Positions 1-16,880 of a stretch of 64,000 nucleotides of DNA are shown piece by piece. The translations under genes were made by a program, and so were the position numbers. The notes under the pieces are model-generated. The model did not search any database, had not been told where the DNA came from, and saw nothing but the letters and a program-made list of their open reading frames with translations. Position 1 is the stretch's first letter. Every line of letters begins with the position of its first letter. The stretch is from Leptobrachium leishanense (lineage: Eukaryota > Chordata > Amphibia > Anura > Megophryidae), in assembly GCA_009667805.1 (NCBI GenBank), contig CM019075.1, forward strand, positions 13,903,738 through 13,967,737, in the 5' to 3' direction.

Positions 1-1877
1 GCACTTCCACTTGGCAGTGGGATGAGGGAAAATTCTACAGCCTGTACGGAGTTAAAACTTGAAGCACCCTTACTATCTTACTACCCCCCCCCCCCAACAA
101 CCTTGACCGCTTCCTCTCTCCCAGCCACTAGATGCTCTCCTGCAGTGTCAATTTAACAATGGTCACAAACGCGTTATATGCTTTTATATTTAAACTGGTT
201 TAGGGAAAGGTGAAAAGCCAAAAGATTTCTATTTATAAAACCTGTTGCCTAGATACAGTTCTCCACTGAGGGTACTTTAAAGGGCTGCTACCACCAATCA
301 ATGAAGTGAACTTTATTGTGTTTATTTGATGTTGCTGATATCTTACATTTGCTTTTTTTTTTTTTTTATAATCGTATGTTTAGTTAAGAGAAAATTTTCC
401 TGTCACTGGGTTCATCTGTTGTGTGTTGTATCTTTCCCTCACTTGCTCCTCACTGCCTGGCTTTGGCCATAGAATGGAGTGAATGGGTCAGTCACTGACT
501 CACATCATTGCATTGTGTGGGATGTATTCAAAGGACATCTCCATGGGGGAGGTTAGAAGTAATTTTTAAGCTCCTTGTTTTCTCATTCAGCTCACCTCAG
601 CCTGTAGAATTGACCTCCGACAGCCTTATCTAAACCTTCCCACTCCCACCTCATTAACTGTTAAGTACTGTATAAGATAAAGCACAACCACAGAATATAA
701 ATTGCCCTAGGTTTTTGGTAAATGTTGTGTTCAGGGAAAAATCCACAAAATGGAAACAGGAGATTAAATAAAAACCCTTAACTTTTTTTTATTAAATCTC
801 CTTACTGGTCCATGTGCTAATACTTTTTAAAACCGGCTGGGAATGTGTCTGACATCTCCCCAGCTGATGCTGCAGTTCTGGGCTCTGTGCAGGAACGCTT
901 TTGTGGCCAGTAGATGGCGATATCTGCCTTCCAAATTTATAGGTGTACAATATGGAATACATTGGCAACATTCCTAAGTATTTCTTACTCTAGGATTAAT
1001 CAAATGCATGTGGTTAACACTAACAGGTAGTTTAAATGGAACTTTTTTTGCATTGCAGTTCTCTCTCTCCAAACACACATTACAGATCACAGTAATATGC
1101 GGTGTATTTCAGCGTATGGCAGAGCTCCACAGCAATAGAATTCAATTATCCTCTTTTATTTACTAATAAACGTCAGTCAAAATAAAGTAGATTAAAATTT
1201 ATAATATATTAAAATATTTTAAATGAGTGCTTTGACATTTTTGCCTATAAAAGGGGGTTGGTTAAAGTTGTAAAAATAAATTTACGTTTCCACATTGAGG
1301 TACCCAACATCATCCTTGTAGGATATATGGATCAGGAGACAGAGGTCCAAAGGATCTGTCTCCTGTGGGATTTCCCTGCCAGGCAGGGGGAATCCGCATT
1401 GGTGACATCATTGTGCACAATGATGCCTGCAGTCTGAGGGCAGTCCCAGAGGAGGGGGCTTGGTTGGCATGTCGGCCTGCTGTGGTTCAAGCCTCTGCTC
1501 GGAGCAAGGACGGCTGTGGAGCATCCTCCACAAGCGTCCACAGTGCATGGGCTTTCAGGATACCCAGAAGCACTTGGTGCTCAGCGTGTGCTGTGCAGCA
1601 AAAAGAAGCCCCAATGTCTGCTCCTTTTTTTTTTTTTTTTTAAGCGTAAAAAAAAGTGAACCCTGCTGCTTGCCCGCAGCAGAGCTAAAATGTAAAGGGA
1701 AAAAAATACCTGCCTAGCGCTGCATGTCCCGGGCGTCGGGTGATTTAAAGATTTGCGAATCCCTGTTTCTTATTCCTGTATTGCTTCTTTTGTGCTTGTT
1801 CTGTGCCAGGTAAAGCTTAGTCTCCACATCTTGAATTTGTTTTTCATATTTTGTTCCTTCCTTATTTTTTTGAACAG
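1..1877. other. ILF2 intron 1 / upstream region, no coding content seen
   Basis: No exon could be supported here. The first ILF2 coding exon should be about five coding bases (ATG plus two bases of an Arg codon) followed by a GT donor. I found no convincing candidate, so it is probably further upstream. The stretch has C and T homopolymers (near 86 and 356) and two perfect inverted repeats: 9-bp arms at 1334-1342 and 1356-1364, and an 18-bp palindrome ATCATTGTGCACAATGAT at 1407-1424. Short open frames here match nothing known to me. Confidence 0.6.
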
Positions 1878-6633
<4,756 letters not shown>

Positions 6634-7480
6634 TTTAAAAAGGTAACTGCACAATGAGATGCTGCTTCAACAACTTCAATGAGTGCTTTCCCCTAACACA
6701 ATCAGCAGGACCGGTGGGTTTTTGGAAATCCACATTAACTACCCAGTCTTTGCGTGGTGTTTCTGCTCCCAGTGAGCCTTGTTTGTCAGGCAAGGGGTTA
6801 TCATCAAATGGCTTGGTATCCAGGTTTCAAACACAGACATTCCAGCATATTGGCCGTCATGTCCGAGGGGAATCTTCGAAGCAAATTCTGGAGCTCCTTT
6901 GCACTACAAAAAATTCCTTTGCATTGCTGCGTTACAGGACCAGAGTTAAATCTGTCGTGGGCTTCTACGGGAGCTTTTGGAGTTCCAGATGACTTGACCG
7001 TGCTGGCGATGGCATTAATGGGAAATTGTTTAAGGCCCAAACTTGGTTTTATTCGCTTCTTGTAAATTCCAGTTTCTAAGATTTGACCTTTATTTATTTG
7101 GAGTTTTTCCAGTGTTGTCTGTCTTGTAATGTGCAAGTCCAATTACACCACCCCACAAATGGCATGGGGGGGGGGCGCCATCCTTTTCCGTTCATGGTCC
7201 CCATCTGAGATATTAACTTGCATGATGGCTAGTTTTGTGAAAAAACAAAGTCTGACTGTCCTAAACTTTCTTCTGCAGGATCTGACTTTTATTGTTATGG
7301 ATTCGCCCAGGCCAGCCCGCGAGGCAGCAGATTCTAGGTCCATTCCTGGACCGGTTGCCATCGAGTGTTTTCTTCGGTGTATTTGTGATCATCTTGTGTT
7401 GTTTTTATACTTTAGCAGTTCCTGTATAATTTTTTTAAACACTTTTCTTTGGTCTACAATAAAAATTTTATTTCCCCTCC
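6634..7480 (+). other. ILF2: ILF2 3'UTR with probable 3'UTR intron and poly(A) signal
   Basis: Nine bases after the stop codon an AAG/GTAACT donor occurs at 6643. A pyrimidine-rich acceptor ending TTCTGCAG closes at 7278, so intron 6643-7278 is proposed. The following exon runs to an AATAAA at 7458-7463. A junction this close to the stop would not normally trigger nonsense-mediated decay. The intron is inferred from splice motifs only; the alternative is one continuous UTR. Confidence 0.55.
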
Positions 7481-10280
7481 TAGCCCTCGGACAGTGTGTT
7501 CATTCTCCTTTCCACTTGTCTCTTCCCTTTCTGTAACCTTGTCTGCTTTATAAATCCAGTGTTTCCATTATGGGTTTTCAAGGTTTATGGCATTTTAAAG
7601 ACATTGTGGATGTAAAGAAAACGCTAATTTGTGTCTGCTGGCTGCTAAATACTGGTGTCTTCTAACACTGGCAATGATCTGGAGCAGGGATCAACAACCA
7701 TGGCCCTCCAGTTTTGGAACTACATGCCCCATAATGCTCAGCCATTCATCAAGTTGGCTGATGCTCATAGGAAATGCATTTCCAAAACATCTGTAGGGCC
7801 AATGGTGCTGTATCCCCTGCTCTAGAGGAATAAATCTGTAGCATTCATGACGTTTTAAGATTCTGTGACCGCCTGATTATTCCTCATCTGCCTCTGTAGA
7901 AAGACTAAATCTCATGGTTTAGAATCGGCTACATATTCGATGCTCTTATATGCAACTAAATTATTCTAGCTGCGACCTGGTGTCTTCATAGAGCAATTCA
8001 GCAGCGATGATGGACATTCGTTAGAATTTTAATGACTCGGAGGCGAGTATTTGCCTTCTTTATTAGAAGGGCAGCTAGGAAATGTTTCTGAACTCTGCCA
8101 TTTTATTGTGGAAGGTTTGGAGTCACGGCTTGTCTATTAAAGAAGGAAATGTAGACGGGAGCCTCAAGTAAAGCTCACTTTCTTGATTTGGGGGTTTTAT
8201 ATCGATTACACTGGGGCACTTCTGATCCCGGCTGATTAGACCTTGTCTTACGGTCCTGGTTTATTTTGCATACAATCCTTAATAAAAGGGAGTTGCGCCT
8301 GTCTGCATTGGGCAGAAATGTGTTTTTGGAGTTAGTATTTTTAGTGAACTATCCCTAAACACCAGGAACTCATCGCTCATCTGAACCTTTCCTCATACTT
8401 GATATACAAAAGTGTAAATGAGATGTATGCCGCTGGTGTAGAGCGAGACGTGGAGGCTTTGAGCAGAGCAGTTTACACTTGGTGGCTCGCTCGTTAACGG
8501 TGACATATGGGCACAAGGGCCAGAGAACCTTCAACAGGGTGCAAGCTGTCAACTTGTGGGGACCAATTTGCAGACTCGGCTAGTCAAACTGCTGCATGTA
8601 TTAAGTTTCCACGAAAAGCTAGTGCGGTTTGAACTCCTTTTCCGATCCTACCAGTGTGAAGCCTCCAGGGAACGGTTTCTTCATCCTCCAGACTTAATTG
8701 CCGCCTGTGAGGGGACAAACGCTCTGAAATAAAAGGTGTCCAGGAAAGATTTGTCTTGAGTGCAGCAGAACTCGCTACTTCTTCTTTCTATGCGTAGGAG
8801 TTGAGATTTATTAAAGAGAAATCAAGGCTTCGAATGCTGCGCAATCCCCAGCCCGGGGTTCCTTTTTCACAAATTCCTTGTTGCCCTGGCTTCATGCTCC
8901 GGCCACCTTTTTGGTTCTGACGTAGCGCCCATTCAAAACCTCCAAAAATCCAATCTCCTTTTATGGAACAGAACTAATCCGTTAGACAGGTTTCGCCCGT
9001 TCATGCTCTGGACTGGCCGTGCCGACATGCCCTCTGTAATGTTGCTTTATCCCTATTGTCTGTGGAAGCGGGGAAAACGCGTTGGGCTTCTTTCAATGCA
9101 GAGCGGTTTCCATAGCAGGCGGTGGTAAATGGGGAACGTTCGCATCTCGAGTAGACGCATCCAAAAAGCCAATTTCAGACCTAATCCTGCGAGCTGCGAT
9201 CGTGTGATTGCTTGTGTCATACAGTGTTCAGGCTAATGCGCCGTTATAGATGAAATGTGCACCCCCGCATCAAATCCCTTCTTTCCCAAAGCTTGTGTCG
9301 GAGCTGTGCTTTTAGCTCGGTGTTACTTGTTCCAGCCCAGCGGGCATCACAAACGCTGGCGCGCTTTCCTTCCATACCAGCACAGCAGGTCCCTGCATGC
9401 AGGCAGGACATGAGGAGCCATGCCGGTCTGACCGGTGTTCCTCCAGACTATCAATGCAAAGTACAGGTTGGTGTGTCGGGGTACATGTGAGGCCAATGGT
9501 GCCACAAGATTAAGATCTGTCAAAGATAGGAGGAGATTTTAGGAAACGTCATGAATAAAACCTGATTGGGCCTGATAAGATATTACACTTTATTGCTGGC
9601 AAGGCCAGTGTTGAGGAAATCTATTGATGGGATCATTTTGGATCCTTTTTTTCTTATCCCATTCAGCTGTCCTCATTTCTGAGTACGTTCATAATTAGAC
9701 ATGGGAAGCAATGTCAGGCTGTGGCCCCTTTTTTACCTTTTTATGTCTTGTCCCCCAAAATGGAGGGAATGCAGAGGGTGTACCCCCCATTTCCAGAGGA
9801 GAATTGATTTTGTTCTGACAATTCTCAAGACCTAAATGTCTTTGTCTGGGCCTGTGGGGTGTTACTGCAGTGATGCTCGCTTCTCGGTGACCGAGCATGT
9901 CAGAATGCAGAGCATTGCTGTGCGGCGTCTGTCAGGTGTCACCTCAGCAAAAGGAGGACAGACCCTGTGCAGTAATGTTCAGGGAAGAGTGAGTGTGATG
10001 AACGCAGCCTGTGATCCGACACCTGCTCTGACATTCACTGCTACAGCAAACACCCTGTCACGTGACTCCTTAATTTCATTGGTTCAGCTGTGCCTCATGG
10101 GACATGTAGTTCCAAAAGATCTGGAGGTCAGTTTGCTACCCCCCCCCCTTCTTATTTGAAAGTGCTGTTTTTGTGGCAGCGTGCATCTTAAAGCACAGCA
10201 TAAGAGTCAATATTCACTAGATATTTTATGGTTCCACAAAACGCATCGCTTCATCTGACACGAGGATCCTGTGCCCAGTT
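7481..10280. other. Intergenic, no gene recognised
   Basis: No coding exon, RNA gene or complete transposon could be supported. A decayed repeat with the ACTACATnnCCCATnATGC core lies at about 7690-7820, and a reverse-strand remnant of the same core at about 10085-10115. Open frames here are short and not conserved to my eye. Confidence 0.6.
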
Positions 10281-10282
10281 TA

Positions 10283-10583
10283 GGCCGGGGTCAGGCAAGC
10301 GTTTTTAAGAGCAGAAGGAACATCTGTGAGGGTAGACGTTCCTTCCACTCTGCTGCCCGTCTGGTCACATCGCGGAGTGCAGTTTGTGTGCTAAGCGCTG
10401 CAAAGCTCGATCCAGCTATGGAGCATCGCACTTTGCAGCCCCTTCAACGTGTGTTGTAGTGCTTTGACGGAGGCTTGTTGCAAGACTGCTGTCTCGTGCG
10501 CGTGCTACGTGTTGCCACCCTGTCACAGACAGTGGTAGACACATCAGTACTGGCGTACATAGTGGGCTCGTCTGACCCCGGCC
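10283..10583. mobile_element. MITE with GGCCGGGGTCAG terminal inverted repeats
   Basis: A ~301 bp non-coding element. It starts GGCCGGGGTCAGGC and ends GTCTGACCCCGGCC, so about 12 bp of both ends are inverted copies; TA flanks both sides (10281-10282, 10584-10585). The ends resemble those of the ~428 bp MITE family at 15580, 49173 and 52276 (GGCTAGGGTCAGAC), so the two are probably mobilised by related transposases. The superfamily is unresolved. It lies immediately left of the DIRS element. Confidence 0.7.
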
Positions 10584-10600
10584 TAAATGTGAAAAATACT

Positions 10601-10760
10601 GATTTTAAGGCAGGACCCGGAGGCTTCGTATTTGCTGAAGAAACTTTATTGAAAATTAACAGAAAAACAAGTAGTCCTCCCTTCCCCAACGTGGGGAGGG
10701 GGACCTAGCTCCCCAGATCCTCCCCATCCAGTCCATAAGTAGCCCCTCTTTCGAAGCTGC
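10601..10760. repeat. DIRS left inverted terminal repeat
   Basis: The reverse complement of this segment matches 13931-14132 through the blocks ending in the TTCGAAAGAGGGGCT region and the CAATAAAGTTTCTTC region. The outermost ~35 bp (GATTTTAAGGCAGGACCCGG onward) also recur, complemented, in the internal complementary region at 13627. Confidence 0.88.
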
Positions 10761-11104
10761 TCCTGTTTAATTTATACTTTTTACTCTTCTTTGCTCCCAG
10801 AGCTTCCCTGTCCTGGTTACACCCGCAGCACTTAGCTCACTCGCCTGTTCCTGGCGTCGGCAGTGTTAGCCGGCGCCAGGTTTGGGTTTCTCCCTCTGTC
10901 TTTTTTCACTTTGCAAAAATCACACGCTGGCCGCTGCCTCCCTGCCTAACACACTCGCAAGAGCGCTACACACGCGGCATTGGCCACGCCCCCTCAGGCC
11001 CACGATATCGTGGGAGGTAGCGGCCACCATCTTGGTGACTCACTTCAACCAACCCCACACACACATTAACCGCTCAGCTCCGCAGGCAGCCAGAACATTA
11101 CAAG

Positions 11105-11242
11105 ATGTCCCTGTCAAAGTCTAATCAGGGTGAAACTCCAACCTCAGAGGATGTACCAGCCGCAGACCCCGGCTCAGAACGGAGCTCCCTCCTGTCAAAA
11201 CTATATGCACGTAAGAGGCACATAAAATCCAAAAGACCCTGA
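11105..11242 (+). pseudogene. DIRS ORF1 (gag-like) N-terminal remnant
   Basis: An ATG (MSLSKSNQGETPTSED) opens 45 codons rich in Ser, Glu and Lys ending KRP and TGA at 11240. Position, just inside the left inverted repeat, and composition fit the start of the DIRS gag-like ORF. The rest of ORF1 is absent because sequence of the RT domain follows within 100 bp. Assignment rests on position. Confidence 0.55.
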
Positions 11243-11326
11243 GTCCAGATTCGCCCGCATGGAGGCTTCCCTGCAGGCATCCGTCTCCCAGGCAGTGGCT
11301 GCTGCAGTCTCTTCCCTCTCTGATTC

Positions 11327-12260
11327 GTGGCACAAATCCCTTACGGAGGCCATCTGTCGTCCGCCCCGCGGTGTTTCACCAAACTTCGACCCGTGGTCTC
11401 TTCCCTCCGCGCCCGGGGAGTCCGCCAGGTGATATACCTGGACGACATTCTTCTCATGTCACAGTCACCTCACACCCTTCGTGCCCATCTACAAGACACT
11501 TTCTCTGCTCCAGGAACTAGGGTTCCTTCTCAATCCAGAGAAATCGATTCTCACTCCCACTCGCTCTATAGAATTCCTGGGCTTCATGGTGGACTCCGAC
11601 CTCATGTACCTCAGCCTTCCACTGTCAAAGATCTCCTCGATCAGGAAAGAAGCGAGCATACTGCTTAGGAAGAAGACCTTCCCCCTCCGCTCCTTGGTCC
11701 GTACGGTAGGTCTCCTAGCGACGACCCGCATGGCAATTCACCACTACAGGGCCCTCCAACGATTGAAGGCCCGTTCACTCCGGGCGGGCCTCGACTATAC
11801 GGACTACGTGACACTGACGGAAGCCAGATCGGATCTCCTATGGTGGATCGACAACCTAGTCGCCTGGAACGGTCGCTCCCTGGTACCTCCTCCTCCCATG
11901 ATGACCATCAAATCGGACGCCAGCAGACTGGGCTGGGGTGCGAGATGTGGCTCCCAGGAGACAGGCGGTCGCTGGTCCCCCCCATGAACAGTTATGGCAC
12001 ATCAATTGCCTAGAACTCCTGGCGGGATTATTCGCACTCCGTTGCTTTACATGACGGTCCCCTCCGTACTCGGTAGTACTTTCGGATGGACAACATACCA
12101 GCGGTCCGCTACATCAATGGCCTGGGAGGCCCTCGCTCAGCAGACCTGTCAGCCATGGCTCTGCGACTCTGGGAATTCTGCCTTCCCCTCGGGATCTCGG
12201 TCCACGCCCAGTTCATCCCTGGTCTGACGAACGAAGTGGCAGATTGGAACTCCAGGCACT
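11327..12260 (+). pseudogene. DIRS reverse transcriptase/RNase H fragment, frameshifted
   Basis: The first frame reads FTKLRPVVSSLRARGVRQV then YLDDILLM, the RT catalytic box (YLDD). A shift near 11490 leads to a frame with LLQELGFLLNPEKS and EFLGFMVDS, conserved after the RT catalytic site in DIRS. Next comes an RNase H core with KSDASRLGWGA around 11910-11945. The frame breaks again near 11985 and continues with NEVADWNSR at about 12228-12254. The N-terminal fingers/palm are missing. At least two frame changes make this a pseudogene. Confidence 0.88.
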
Positions 12261-12659
12261 TTACGGACTCGGGAGACTGGCAACTGTCACGGCACAGTTT
12301 CTCCTCACTTTGGGGGCTTTTCCAGATCGACTTGTTCTCCTCCAGGCTCAATTCGCAGCTACACGACTTCTTCAGCTGGAGACCGGATCTGGATGCCATG
12401 GCCACAGATGCATTTCTCCAGGATTGGTCCAAGGGCCTCCACTACGCCTTCCCACCATTCATCCTCATCGCTCGCACTCTGTCACAAATCCGAGCTCAGG
12501 AGGCATCAGTGGTCCTGATAACGCCGTTTTGGAAGTCCCAACCGTGGTTCCCAATGCTCCGGAGCATGGCGATAGATGTCCCGAGACTTCTTCCCCCCTC
12601 CCCGGACCTTCTACTGGACCACGAGGAGCAACCCCACCCACTGGTGACCTCCCACCGAC

Positions 12660-13610
12660 TTCAACTCCTGGCATGGTGGCTCTCTGGCACCCTTCTACAG
12701 GCTCACGCCTTTCGGACCGCACTACAGACCTCTTGCTCCAATCCTGGGCCCTGGGTATTCGACTCGCCTACAAGTCTGCCTGGGACGGGTGGGCTGGCTG
12801 GTGTCTGGAACGGGATAGAGATCCCTTTTCGGCCCCTGTGACAGCTCTCCTGGATTTCCTCACCCACGCCTTTGACTCCGGTAAGGCTTACCGTACCATG
12901 AATGTCCTTCGTTCGGCCATCTCGGCTGGCCACTCTGGATTTTCAGGAGTGGCCGCAGGCTCCCATCCTTTGGTCTGTCGCCTCCTACGAGGCATGCGTT
13001 TCTCCAGCCCTCCGGCTCCCAAATACTCCTGCACATGGGACGTGTCCCGGATCCTCTCCTTCCTGGATCGCTGGCCTGAGAACGCAGCTCTCACTGCAGG
13101 CCCTCTCAGCAAAACTCCTTATGCTTTTCTGCTTAGTGGCCTGCAAACCTGTCGGAGATGTCCGGGCGCTGGACTTCGGTGCCCGTTCTTATGTTCCCGA
13201 AGGTGTACGCTTTGATATTTCACATCGCACCAAGACATCACTGACTTCGGTATTTTTCCCGTCTTTTCGGGTCTCCCCCCTGTCTCTGTCCGGTTTCGTG
13301 TCTCCTGGAGTACGAATCCCGTACTAACTCCATCAGGGTTCTCCCGGTTTCACCTCTTTATATCTTTTCGATCTCCTCATAAACCGGTCTCCTCTCCCAC
13401 TTTGGCTCGTTGGATGCGATTGCTTATGGCACAGGCCGGGGTGGATGTGTCAGCTTTTGGGGCCCATTCTGTCCGCAGTGCCTCCGCCTCAAAGGCGGGC
13501 TCGATGGGTTGTTGACTGCAGGACATCTTAAGTGCCGCTGACTGGTCTAGCGAGTCCACGTTTCGTGCCTTCTATTTCAAGCCCATTGTCCATTGGTCGG
13601 ATGCGGTTCC
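12660..13610 (+). pseudogene. DIRS tyrosine recombinase, frameshifted
   Basis: After the RNase H region a frame reads AYKSAWDGWAGWC, ALLDFLTHAFDSGKAYRTMN and LRSAISAGHSGF, the N-terminal SAM-like part of DIRS tyrosine recombinases. The catalytic part continues in another frame with LVACKPVGDVRALDF and FDISHRTKTS. Near 13440-13600 the segment SAFGAHSVRSASASKAG and then AADWSSESTFRAFYFKP carries the conserved HxxR box and the C-terminal W/Y region. Frame changes near 13130 and 13320 and a stop near 13513 break it. It would have inserted the circular cDNA without a target duplication. Confidence 0.88.
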
Positions 13611-13626
13611 TCTTCCGCTTTGAACT

Positions 13627-13697
13627 AGCAAATACGAAGCCTCCGGGTCCTGCCTTAAAATCACAAAATTTTCCTAAGGACATGGAGGCGAGTATTT
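13627..13697. repeat. DIRS internal complementary region
   Basis: The first half (AGCAAATACGAAGCCTCCGG...) is the reverse complement of the left end at 10601-10636. The second half (...GGACATGGAGGCGAGTATTT) is the reverse complement of the right end near 14099-14132. The two element ends are thus represented back to back, as the DIRS rolling-circle template model requires. Confidence 0.9.
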
Positions 13698-13930
13698 CCC
13701 ACCCTACCCCACCCGGTTTCTTGATTGGATTCCACATCTCTCCTGGAATGGGGTGGACTGTCTCGGCGGCTGCCAGGGCTCCCTTCATTTGATCAGATTA
13801 CAGTTTCTCACTGTTCTTTCATGTCCTTTGTGTCTTTCAGCCTTCTGAGTTCCTGATGTGGTTCTTCAATGTTTCGGCTCCCGATCTCCTACTCCGGTTT
13901 TGCTTCTGAGTCTCCCACCGTTGTCATGTC

Positions 13931-14132
13931 GCAGCTTCGAAAGAGGGGCTGCTTCCGGGGGAGTTGCTTATGGACTGGATGGGGAGGATCTGGGGAGCTA
14001 GGTCCCCCTCCCCACGTTGGGGAAGGGAGGACTACTTGTTTTTCTGTTAATTTTCAATAAAGTTTCTTCGCTGCTGTTGGGGCAGATAAGAGAGAACAGC
14101 AAATACTCGCCTCCGTGTCCTTTATTAAAATC
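13931..14132. repeat. DIRS right inverted terminal repeat
   Basis: Inverted relative to 10601-10760, with an extra ~16 bp near 13948 and ~30 bp near 14071. The outer end ATTAAAATC mirrors the left end GATTTTAA. Confidence 0.87.
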
Positions 14133-15579
14133 TAAACTTTTCGTTATGGAATAGGAATTTTTTTTTTTTTTTTATATTATGGCGATACTGGTTTATTAAA
14201 CTTTCCCTCATTTCCACTATATTTGTTTACAGAAAGAGGCAGCGGCAGCCTGAAACAAGTCATTCTTTCTGTTACCTGTACCATGTGGACCTCTTTCCAG
14301 ATTTGGGTAATTCTGTAAATTATAGGGAATAACTTAAGAGGAGGGTCTGCTGAGAACAAGTATAAACACATCAGAGAAAAAACGATAAACTCAGTGACTG
14401 GACACAGACATGAGCTGAGGGAGTGATATAGCTCAATATGGAAGGGGTTAACCTACTAAACAGCGTCCCCAATTCACCGGAGGCTTTGAGGACACACTTT
14501 CCATCTCAATGCTGATGCGCAGAGCCTGTAATCTGGAGAGAGGGACTCGCGGATCACGGCACTAACTCTACATATTCAATTTCCCTGCTGCAAAAAAGGC
14601 TGCGCGCTCGGTCATGTTTTCCTGGGAAGGTAATATTTAAGGTTGAGCATCGCGTGAATGACGCTGCCCTGTAGCATGCAGAACTCGTGCTCTGCATTAA
14701 GAATCGATAGGCGGCATACGGCTGCTCTTTTTTTAGGATCTGTGGCGTGATGATCCCACAGTGCAGGGGAGCACTTTTCCCGTGCCGCCCCTTCATCGTG
14801 AAGGAGTTAAGTGTCCAGGAATACAGCATCTATAGAACATAAATCCTCAAGGCAGAGCTTTTCATGGCCTGACCATTAACATGTAGATGCAGTACATGTC
14901 CCACAGCATGTTGAGAGGGAGGGGGCAGCAGCATTTGGGGGGATTTTCATTAAACAGTAAGTAAAGTGGAATTCAAAGATTGACAGGATTCAAATCTGTT
15001 TCAGTGAATTAACCCTTCATGTACTTCCATTCACTTTTAGACCCTTGGGTACCCTTCCTGTTTATATATTTATATATAACGCTTCAGCTGGTTTCCACAA
15101 ATTCAGCAGATAATGCAACTGTTTAATGTGTTGGGCAGTCTCCAAAATTATTTAAACCCCCCCCCCCTCCCCTGTATAGAATGGCCTGGCAGCAGGAGGG
15201 GCGTCTCCAGCGCACCTGATACAGGTGATCAAGGGCTTCTTTGAGGGCACCAGGTGTGCTTCGGGCTAGAACACACACACACACATGAAGAACCTGAGCT
15301 GGCCAGGCCTCTGCGGAGTGTCACGTCTGACTGCAGGTTAGAAAAATGGCAAAAAATACAAATAAGTCGAAAGAATGGACCAAAACACTACGAGCTTATC
15401 ACCCTGTCACAAACAAGGAACAGGATACACATAGACGAGACACGTATTGTGCCCGTTGTTAAGCGCTGCGGAATATGATGGCGCTATATAAATAAAGAAT
15501 AATCAGATTGAGATACAAATACATTTTTTCTTTTTTCATGGCGTCTTTTGTCTTGGTCCTATATGTTGGTTGACTTTTA
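14133..15579. other. Intergenic, no gene recognised
   Basis: T homopolymer at 14160, C run at 15157 and a short (AC)n at 15272 are visible. At about 15455-15495 is the segment GCGCTGCGGAATATG followed by GGCGCTATATAAATAAA; a related segment in opposite orientation occurs at 34327-34370, so this is probably the tail of a dispersed repeat. Nothing coding was recognised. Confidence 0.55.
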
Positions 15580-15982
15580 GGCTAGGGTCAGACGAACGCG
15601 CGTGCAGCAGCACTTTATCACGGCCGTGGTAGCAAATGACAGGCAATGTACAAAGTACGGCCGCGCAAAAGTCCAGCCGCGCAACGCAAGCAGCACACAA
15701 ACGCATTTTTTTCGAGAATGTGATACCACTAGTACTGATGTACAGAGTGCGCTGCGTCCGCTAGCGGCGTGTGTGCGTGATTAGGAGACGTCAGACGCTG
15801 CTAATGTCCGGTCAACATAACGTCCAGACGCAAAAAGGGTTTTATTGATGATCCGTACAAAATCACGGACGCAAATGCGCATCGTATGACCGCTATCGCG
15901 TATTCCGTGAAAAAATACGTCCATTCATTTGAACGCACTTTTTCACGGACAACGCGAAAAATGCATTAGGCTAGGGTCAGAC
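15580..15982. mobile_element. ~428-bp MITE family, copy 1 (abnormal right end)
   Basis: The left end GGCTAGGGTCAGACGAACG and the whole body match copies at 49173 and 52276. The expected right end GTCTGACCCTAGCC is missing; in its place (15969-15982) GGCTAGGGTCAGAC appears in the same orientation as the left end. This looks like a second MITE starting where the first should end, or a flipped terminus. Non-coding. Confidence 0.8.
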
Positions 15983-16224
15983 TAAGTGTGTATTTTTCAA
16001 TAAACTTGTATTTGGATGTATATTTTTATATGTAGCGTTTCCTGGACTTACTGGTCTGAGACACATTTGTATCTCGATCTGATAAGAGGGAAATGTAGTT
16101 CTTCCACAATATGAGGCTGGCGCCTGACTTATTGTTTAATAAAAATGCTTTGTCCGGGCACAGTTTACGTTTTGCCCCAGTAGAGGGCGGTGCTGTGCTT
16201 GGAAATCAACGTTTTTATGTTGAT

Positions 16225-16880
16225 AGAAAAATGTCGGCAGATAAGAACCTTTCAGCCCATCTAGTCTGCCCAATTACATGGATACTTTACCTGGATTTAT
16301 CTTTTGTTTAGGATAGCCTTATGCCTATCCCATGCCTGCTTAAATTCAATTACTGTTTTGGCCTCTACCACTTCTACTGGAAGACTGTTCCATGTATCCA
16401 CCACCCTCTCAGTAAAATAATGCTTCCTGATGTTACTTTTAAACCTTTGCCCCTCTAATCTAAGACTATGTCCTCTTGTTTTGCTACTTTGTTTCCGTTT
16501 AAATATACTCCCTTCCTCTACCTTGTGGATTCCCTTTACGTATTTAAATGTTTCTATCATATCTCCTCTGTCTCGTCTTTTTTCCAAGCTGTACATGTTA
16601 AGATCATTAAGCCTTTCCTGGTAACTTTTCTCCTTCAAGCCGTACACCATTTTAGTAGCCCTTCTCTGAACTCTCTCTAAGATGTCTATATCCTTCTGGA
16701 GATACGGTCTCCAGTACTGCACACAGTACTCCAAGTGAGGTCTCACCAGTGCTCTGTACAGTGGCATGAGCACTTCCCTTTTCCTACTGCTAATACCTCT
16801 CCCTACACAACCGAGCATTCTGCCAGCATTTCCAAGCATTCTGCCAGCATTTCCTGCTGCTCTATTACATTGACTACTTA
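16225..16880 (-). mobile_element. CR1-like LINE, 3' end with RT C-terminus
   Basis: The minus strand encodes about 180 residues (16839-16297) with LYRALVRPHLEYCVQYW, ILERVQRRATKMVYGL, SLEKRRDRGDMIETFKYVKG and VVDTWNSLPVEVVEAKTV. This is the signature C-terminal region of CR1/L2-group non-LTR reverse transcriptases, downstream of the catalytic palm. The frame ends at a stop followed by a short 3'UTR containing ATGGGCTGAAAGG and ATCTGCCGACATT near the 3' end. The copy is 5'-truncated, as usual for LINEs, yet this piece is open, so insertion is fairly recent. Clade placement is from motifs only. Confidence 0.85.

Larger units (their letters stand above)
10601..14132 (+). mobile_element. DIRS-type tyrosine-recombinase retrotransposon, internally deleted and frameshifted
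   Basis: DIRS elements use reverse transcriptase/RNase H plus a tyrosine recombinase instead of an integrase, and have inverted termini with an internal complementary region. All these marks are visible: inverted termini at 10601-10760 and 13931-14132, a gag-start remnant, RT with a LDD box, RNase H, a tyrosine recombinase, and an internal complementary region at 13627-13697. The right terminus carries two extra segments relative to the left (about 16 bp and 30 bp). At ~3.5 kb it is shorter than full DIRS elements (about 5-6 kb): the end of gag and the first half of RT are missing, with a junction near 11340. Several frameshifts make it inactive. Class is certain; exact ends are good to a few bases. 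Confidence 0.92.
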
